A stretch of 64,000 nt of DNA, taken from positions 4,149,103 to 4,213,102 of the forward strand of contig NC_079204.1 in the NCBI RefSeq assembly GCF_026745355.1. The letters are read 5' to 3'. The notes under the pieces are model-generated. The model had not been told where the DNA came from. It made no database searches and saw nothing but the letters and a program-made list of their open reading frames with translations. Source of the DNA: Beta vulgaris subsp. vulgaris. Taxonomy: Eukaryota; Streptophyta; Magnoliopsida; Caryophyllales; Amaranthaceae. Every line of letters begins with the position of its first letter. Position 1 is the first letter of the stretch. Positions 59,101 through 64,000 of this stretch are shown one piece after another. A program made the position numbers and the translations under genes.

Positions 59101-60113
59101 TTGCAAGTTGTGAAATGGGACCATACAATTACAAGTATCATATGCATTTCAAAGAGAACTCATGGTCCAAATAAATTAGGTTCCCCTTTAGAAAGGGCTC
59201 ATCAATAGCTACCTAACGACAGTGGTTAGATGAAAAAAGCAACAAGTTACTGTAAAAGCTACATTGTGAATAAGACCAACTTGCCATATAAGTTAAGATT
59301 AGGAAAATTAGAACATTATACTCACTTAAACACTAAGGACATTCATCCAATTGGTATGATTTATGTGTCATTTTATGATAGAGTACAATGTTCGTAAGTT
59401 TAAGGGTCTTTTCATCATCACCTAAAATTTACTGAACTGAATAATTCTGCTTATCTAACGTGATGCTAATGGATTAAAATTGATGTTTTGTCCAACTAAA
59501 TCGCGTGAGTTTAACTGATCAAAATTAATTATTGTTGATTCTTTAGTGTCTTTTTCTTTAAATTGGATTTTCATTTATTTAGACTGGTTTTCGCTAATTA
59601 AAAGTCAATTTTATTAAATGTTGTTTTATTTTCCTTAGGTAAAGTAAGGAAGGAATAAGGGTAGAAATACAAAAGAAATTTCATCTCTAATCTAATTAAG
59701 AATATATAAACGTGCAAGTTTTGGCATATTTTCATATTTAACTAGATTTGATAGCACATATTTCACATCATACAATTAGATTTGATACATATATTCGACA
59801 TTACACGACGACAAAATTGATGTAAATATTTATACACAAGAAATTTTAACCTAGTTTATCAAACATGTATATATCTAGTAGAAAACTACAAACAAAAATT
59901 AATTTCTTAGCATTTAGTAAGCTAAGTGAAATCTTTAAATCTAATAAAATGTGATAAATATTAATGTTGATGAAACAATATTCTTATAATTATATATAAG
60001 ATTAAAATTTATAATATTGTAGAACATACCTTATTTTTCTCAGAGGAATCATTAGAAGAAGACTTAAAAACCTTCTTCACAGACGAAAACCAACCTCTTC
60101 CTTTCTTCCCCAT
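53121..60113 (-). CDS. IQ67-domain (IQD) calmodulin-binding protein (5 exons, 477 aa)
   Basis: Minus-strand exons: 60113-60030, 57824-57531, 55850-55425, 54659-54370, 53460-53121. Frame closes (1434 nt with stop). The N-terminus [17 protein letters not shown] is the basic signature of plant IQD proteins. An Ala-rich helix ([20 protein letters not shown]) precedes the IQ67 domain. There, exon 2 ends in [11 protein letters not shown] and exon 3 resumes [20 protein letters not shown], followed by [20 protein letters not shown]. The split inside the first IQ motif is conserved in the family. A short poly-Gln run starts exon 4, then [15 protein letters not shown]. The C-terminal region with [19 protein letters not shown] matches the DUF4005 region. 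IQD proteins bind calmodulin and often associate with microtubules or membranes as scaffolds. I do not assign a member number. Introns are long and transposon-rich. Confidence 0.95.
53590..53803. mobile_element. Stowaway MITE, 214 bp, in IQD intron 4
   Basis: CTCCATCTTATCTTTATTAA at the left mirrors the right end AACTAATAAAAACCGGAGAG followed by GAG, with TA on both sides (53588-53589 and 53804-53805). Sub-terminal AGTTTACAC and GGGTAAACT words extend the symmetry. The ends are more diverged than those of the other Stowaway elements here. Confidence 0.75.
54770..55349. mobile_element. Stowaway MITE in IQD intron 3, carrying a second Stowaway inside
   Basis: The left end CTTCCTCCGTTCTAAAATAA and right end TTATTTCAGAATCGAAGAAG form the inverted repeat, within TA (54768-54769 and 55350-55351). 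Without the inner element it is about 330 bp. Confidence 0.88.
54968..55219. mobile_element. Inner Stowaway MITE, 252 bp, nested
   Basis: CTTCCTCCGTTTCTAAATAA at the left mirrors TTATTTAGAAACGGAGGAAG at the right, a perfect 20-bp inverted repeat. TA lies at 54966-54967 and 55220-55221. Perfect ends inside a host with diverged ends show that it inserted later. Confidence 0.93.
56083..56480 (-). mobile_element. Probable Helitron remnant in IQD intron 2, with tRNA-like segment
   Basis: Minus strand CTAG at 56083 is preceded by the hairpin CCGAG...CTCGG (56099-56114), the layout of a Helitron 3' end, next to A. The 5' end is not certain; AATATATTTGTATGGA near 56480 is a candidate. At about 56305-56380 on the plus strand, TAGATTGGTAGATAAAC and CATGAGTTCGAATCCTAGC look like A and B boxes of a tRNA-derived SINE inserted in it. 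Confidence 0.5.
57825..60029. other. IQD intron 1 (2.2 kb)
   Basis: AT-rich intron with no recognisable gene. At 58190-58470 words such as AAGCAATTAGTCCAACCATT and TGAGCCAATTTACTTGAGC look like a diverged MITE, but I cannot fix its ends. Confidence 0.4.
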
Positions 60114-60221
60114 TCTTGCAAGATAGTAAACCTTTATAACAAAGCAAACTTAATCATTTAAAAACCCTAAATAATATTCTTGAATAAACATAAACATATA
60201 TTTTTTGATCCATATTAACCA

Positions 60222-60313
60222 CGAAGGCAGTACAAAGTACAAATATTCAAACCTATGACCTATCGGACTATCGTTCACAGCACCTCAATCTTAACTACTA
60301 GGTCAAGACATCC
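60222..60313 (-). mobile_element. SINE-like fragment upstream of the IQD gene, minus orientation
   Basis: On the minus strand, GATGTCTTGACCTAGTAGTT and AAGATTGAGGTGCTGTGAAC form an A-box head, and AGGTTTGAAT is a B box. The same head occurs in plus orientation at 61289. It lies just upstream of the IQD start codon (60113), probably in the promoter or 5' UTR. Confidence 0.6.
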
Positions 60314-60894
60314 AAACATAAACATATATAACTATAGTATAAAATGTATAATCATAAAGATCATACCTTGTGATAATATCGTCCAAGACCGTGGGAAACT
60401 CCTTTGTGACAATACTCTCAAAGGTAATTATAAAATTTCATTTGATATAAGTATATAGCTTATATTTAGCTATAATAATATTTAGAAGTTGAAAGAAAAA
60501 ATGTGATTTTGGTAAGTTCGGGAAACAGGGGAGGAGAGAGAAAGAGTAGAAAGAGTAGTGAGGAGGAGTAACTGACGAACCGCGGGATTGCCGTTAAGCA
60601 TTTATCTCTCTCACGGGATTGCCTTACCTTTTGCTTTTGCACAAAATATATACTAAAGTGGTTGGCATTTTGGCAATAACAAATGAGTTTTTGCCACGTA
60701 GGCATTTTTGAGTATTTTTCTGTTAAATAGATTTTATGATCAATTTAAAAAATGGGGATTATTTGGTTTTATTCTCTACATATGACTATATGAGTATATG
60801 ACGTTTGTGATATTTATTGTATTTTTTGTCATTTTATATTATTGATCTTTGTAAAAGAAAAAAAGTCAACTCTATACTCCATCATCAAGATTTT

Positions 60895-61154
60895 GCTATA
60901 TTTGGACTGAAATAAATTTGTCTAAAATAAACTAAATCGAAATAAACTGCATTGAAATGAATTCTTTGAACTGAATTGAACTGAATTGAAATAAATTCTT
61001 TGGATTGAACTGAGTTGAACTAAACTGAATTTGTCTGAATCGAACTGAATTGAAATAAATGAAAATTGTGAGAGAAAACTAGCTGAACTGAACTTAATTT
61101 TCCTGGATTGAACTGAACTGAACTTTTATTTATTCTGTCCAAAAGAACATAGCC
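60895..61154. mobile_element. Tourist-like MITE, 260 bp, filled with GAACTGAATT repeats
   Basis: Left GCTATATTTGGACTGAAATA and right end (reverse complement GGCTATGTTCTTTTGGACAG) are related inverted ends. They share GGCTATGTT with the element at 19880-20229. The interior is a degenerate array of ATTGAACTGAATTG-type words. The target duplication is not clear. Confidence 0.6.
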
Positions 61155-61288
61155 TTCGTTAAAGAATCAAATATAATCCTAAACGAAATTTGAAAATTGA
61201 CAATTATTGTTTATGTAATAGTACCTCCTCCACTTTAGAATTATGAGAAATGTTATATGTAACCTACATAAGAAACTAAAAATACCAA

Positions 61289-61370
61289 GGATGTCTTGGC
61301 CTAGTGGTTAAGATTGAGGTGCTGTGAACAATTATTCTTTGTAACAGTGTCTAGATCATCTACTCTACAA
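61289..61370 (+). mobile_element. SINE-like fragment, plus orientation
   Basis: GGATGTCTTGGCCTAGTGGT then TAAGATTGAGGTGCTGTGAAC matches the reverse complement of 60270-60313. It lies between two weak Stowaway-like ends (CCTCCTCCACTTTAGAA at 61224 and AAGTAAAGGAAGTAGTA at about 61813), so it may have landed in an old Stowaway. Confidence 0.55.
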
Positions 61371-62067
61371 GGTAGAGTTGTATTTTAACTATATATTTTT
61401 AAATCAAGGACACATATATGTGGGAAAGGGGAAATTAGGAGGTGGGTTCTAATGGGAAAAAATAAAAGGGATTTTGGAAAGATAATATATGAGCCATTGA
61501 TTATTTTTTTTTATTAAATGGTTGATATTAGTCAAACTCTACTTTTTAGAGTTGTTTTAAAATTCCAAAGAATCCAAATACTATGTAATTCCTAAGGGAT
61601 ATATAACATTTTTCCAAAATTATTGCAACGCTTTTGTTTTTAGCAGTTCTTTAATTATCTAATACTTCTAGAAATTAAAAAAAATATGGGACTACTCACA
61701 CTCAATAATTCATCTCTCTCCTTATTTTTACATAAATATTAACAGGATGCTCCATTTTCAATTTCTTATATGGGTATATCTCCGTGTTAAAGATAAGTGT
61801 TGTATTAATTTTGAAGTAAAGGAAGTAGTAGACGGTAGTTGTTTGTTGTAAGATGTTTATTTTAGAGGTTAGTATTTGGAGAAATAATTGGTATAGTTAA
61901 AAAAAAATATTAAAGAAAGAGAGGAAACTTCTCTCTGCTCCAAAAAGTCAAAAACTAGCTATGCTATCTCCATCTCTAAAAATTGACGATATGGCACCAA
62001 TCCTCGGGGCTTAAAAAATTTGCTCTCTTGATCACTTTGGGTCCAAGTTTAACTAGGACTAGAAATG

Positions 62068-62215
62068 AGCCAAGCTTGTTCGTAAACAATTCGAATTGTA
62101 CTTACTCAGGACTCGGCTCGCTAAGGTTCGACTCAAGTTCGGGATCGACTCGAGACCTAACGAGACGAGCCACGAGCTAAGCTAAGCTAAGCTCGGCTCG
62201 AAAAGCTCGCGAATG
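62068..62215. repeat. GC-richer simple-repeat patch (GAGC/GCTCG words)
   Basis: Dense GCTCG, CGAGC and GCTAA words, including (GCTAA)n at about 62175-62191, in otherwise AT-rich DNA. It resembles the interior of GAGCTCG-rich plant transposons. The ends are not defined. Confidence 0.45.
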
Positions 62216-62355
62216 ATTCATGTTACTTTTTTTATTTAAAAGAATATAACAAATAGTATTATTATTTATTAGTAAAAAAAAGAGGCAAAACACTAAGAAT
62301 ATATATTTTAAAATAGGGAAAAAATACAACCAAAAAACAAGTACCCTCACATTAC

Positions 62356-63075
62356 GGCCCTGTTTGGCACTAGCGTTTGAGATAGCGGTTAGCGGTCAGA
62401 CAAGATAAGTTAACGCTACTTAAGAAAATTATGAGTGTTTGGTAAGGTTGTGGTTGTAGTAGCGGGTAGCAGTTGGAGTAGATTATGAGTAGCGGTTGCA
62501 GAACGTTACTACAAGTAACGTTTGAGATTTAGAGGTAGCGGTCTGGCAAATAAACACTATATAATAGCATAAGGTTGAATTATTAACCAATGTTTTTTAT
62601 TTTTTTTCCTTTTACTGTTTATTAATTGTTTTATTTTATGTCAATTCCATGTTTGTTTTACAATAGTAGAGATGTAATTTAAATATATATTTATTTAAAG
62701 ATAATACATTTTACAAGTATTTTAGTTAAAACTGGTAATATAAATTTTTTGAGGGTTGAATATTTTCTTAGATTTATACATTTCTTTGAGCAGCTAAAAA
62801 GTCGTATACTCTTTTTTGTCTAACTTTTTAGAAAAAAATAAATATTGAATTTAACTATTGAACGAACATATGAAATTGTTTTAGTTCATTTCATATTAGA
62901 ATAAATGTCATTTATTGTCTTTTATAATTCCAACAGCTACTTTTGCCAAACCTTTCTAATTAACCAACTAATATAATCGCTGAACGCTGACAGCTACTAG
63001 CAGGCAGCTAGCAGCTACCCCCAACAACTACTACAACCGCTAACAGCTACTAGCTAGTTTTGCCAAACATGCCCT
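62356..63075. mobile_element. DNA transposon remnant with GGCCCTGTTTGGCA-type ends, 720 bp
   Basis: GGCCCTGTTTGGCACTAG at the left mirrors the right end CTAGTTTTGCCAAACATGCCC, with small differences. Sub-terminal GCGGTTAGCGGTCAG and TAACAGCTACTAGC words are also roughly inverted. The fragment at 9589-9760 has the same left end. No transposase and no clear target duplication, so the superfamily (hAT-like) is tentative. Confidence 0.65.
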
Positions 63076-64000
63076 ACCTCAAAAAAAAAAACTCTTTAAA
63101 GACATTAAAGTTACTTCGATACGATACATCGATATACTAAGTCTTTAATCATATCATACACTTAGGAAAATTATATACTAAGACTTTATCTTGCTCATTA
63201 CTCATTTATAAAGCTTCAAAATAAGCAAAAATAAAATAAAATTTAAAATGAACGAAGAAAGTAACCATAGATGTATGGTATACTTGAGTGAGATATAAGT
63301 TTCTGCAAACCCGAGCTGGATTGACCTGGGTGAGGTTCCGGTTTGATTAGGGTGCTTTCTTCTTGTCTTAGAAAAAAAGTTTTGGTAAAGGCCCATTCAA
63401 GTGAATTGGCGTTGAAATCATTTTCTAACAGCCTTTACTGCATAGGAGTAGTTGATTTTTATGAAATTAGTCAATTCTCTTTAAAGATATTAAACTGATA
63501 AGTATATTGATTTATGTTGAATGTCAGCTAGTTCAGTACACAAGTTATTTTGAGTAGTAGTACAAATACACTACATAAGTTTGTTAAGACTATCTACTTT
63601 CTTTTATGAATAATTAGATTGACTTTCTTTTATGAATAATGGAAAAAATATAAAGGGCATTGTACTATGCTATACTCGTCCAAATAATATATGTTCCCAA
63701 CTAATCTATACTACTACTTAAACAACAATGCTATTTTTGACCTTGTAGATATGTACATTAATATATGTACATTAATATATCCTTTGTTATGGACAAAGTT
63801 ATTTTGAGTATTATTTTTGATAAAACTAATCTATATTATTATTTAAACAACAATGTTGTCTCATAACTACTTTTTCTATCCTTTGTTATTGATTTTGTTA
63901 CTTTCACTAATCACTATTTGTTTGATTAAATTTTTTGACCTTGTAGATATGTGCATTAATATGTAACTAGTTATTAGGTTCTGGCTATACATCGAGTAAT
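63076..64000. other. Unremarkable AT-rich end of window
   Basis: No gene, element boundary or RNA gene is recognisable. The direct duplicate ATTAATATATGTACATTAAT at about 63757 and a loosely repeated block (CAACAATG...TTTTGACCTTGTAGATATGT at about 63724-63755 and 63848-63952) are the only structure seen. Confidence 0.5.

Overview
The window is nuclear DNA of a flowering plant, most likely a eudicot. It is AT-rich. All seven recognisable genes belong to conserved plant families, six of them have GT-AG introns, and the long spaces between and inside them are filled with plant transposon families (Stowaway, Tourist-like, hAT, Helitron, tRNA-derived SINEs and one LTR retrotransposon). Some repeat tails resemble Caryophyllales sequence, but I cannot fix the family from sequence alone.

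Layout, left to right: a complete plastid-type ferrochelatase (165-4244, +, 9 exons) converges on a small KEOPS subunit gene of the Pcc1 family (7143-5040, -). Then come 5 kb of transposon debris (7.2-12.1 kb) and an alpha/beta hydrolase with a C-terminal membrane segment (17599-12153, -, 9 exons). The 17.6-22.9 kb stretch is a graveyard of nested MITEs and SINEs. A young 6.1-kb LTR retrotransposon (22945-29053) has a perfect 5-bp target duplication. It carries broken gag and protease, no visible reverse transcriptase or integrase, an antisense open region and a 46-bp tandem array. It ends 261 bp before the start codon of TAP46, the PP2A regulatory subunit gene (29315-36881, +, 9 exons). Next are an intronless phytolongin gene (40169-39354, -), a Helitron and SINE cluster (40.9-42.7 kb), starch synthase 1 (50915-44332, -, 15 exons) and an IQD calmodulin-binding protein (60113-53121, -, 5 exons) whose introns hold nested Stowaway elements. 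The last 4 kb hold MITE and SINE remains only.

The genes do not form a functional cluster: tetrapyrrole synthesis, tRNA t6A modification, lipid- or ester-type hydrolysis, PP2A/TOR signalling, membrane traffic, starch synthesis and calmodulin signalling are unrelated neighbours, as is usual in plants. I joined the exons by hand, and the joins keep frame across every splice site. The most unusual object is the non-autonomous, apparently Tat-lineage retrotransposon with a hairpin-forming satellite array, organised as a 7-unit higher-order repeat, together with an antisense coding-like region.
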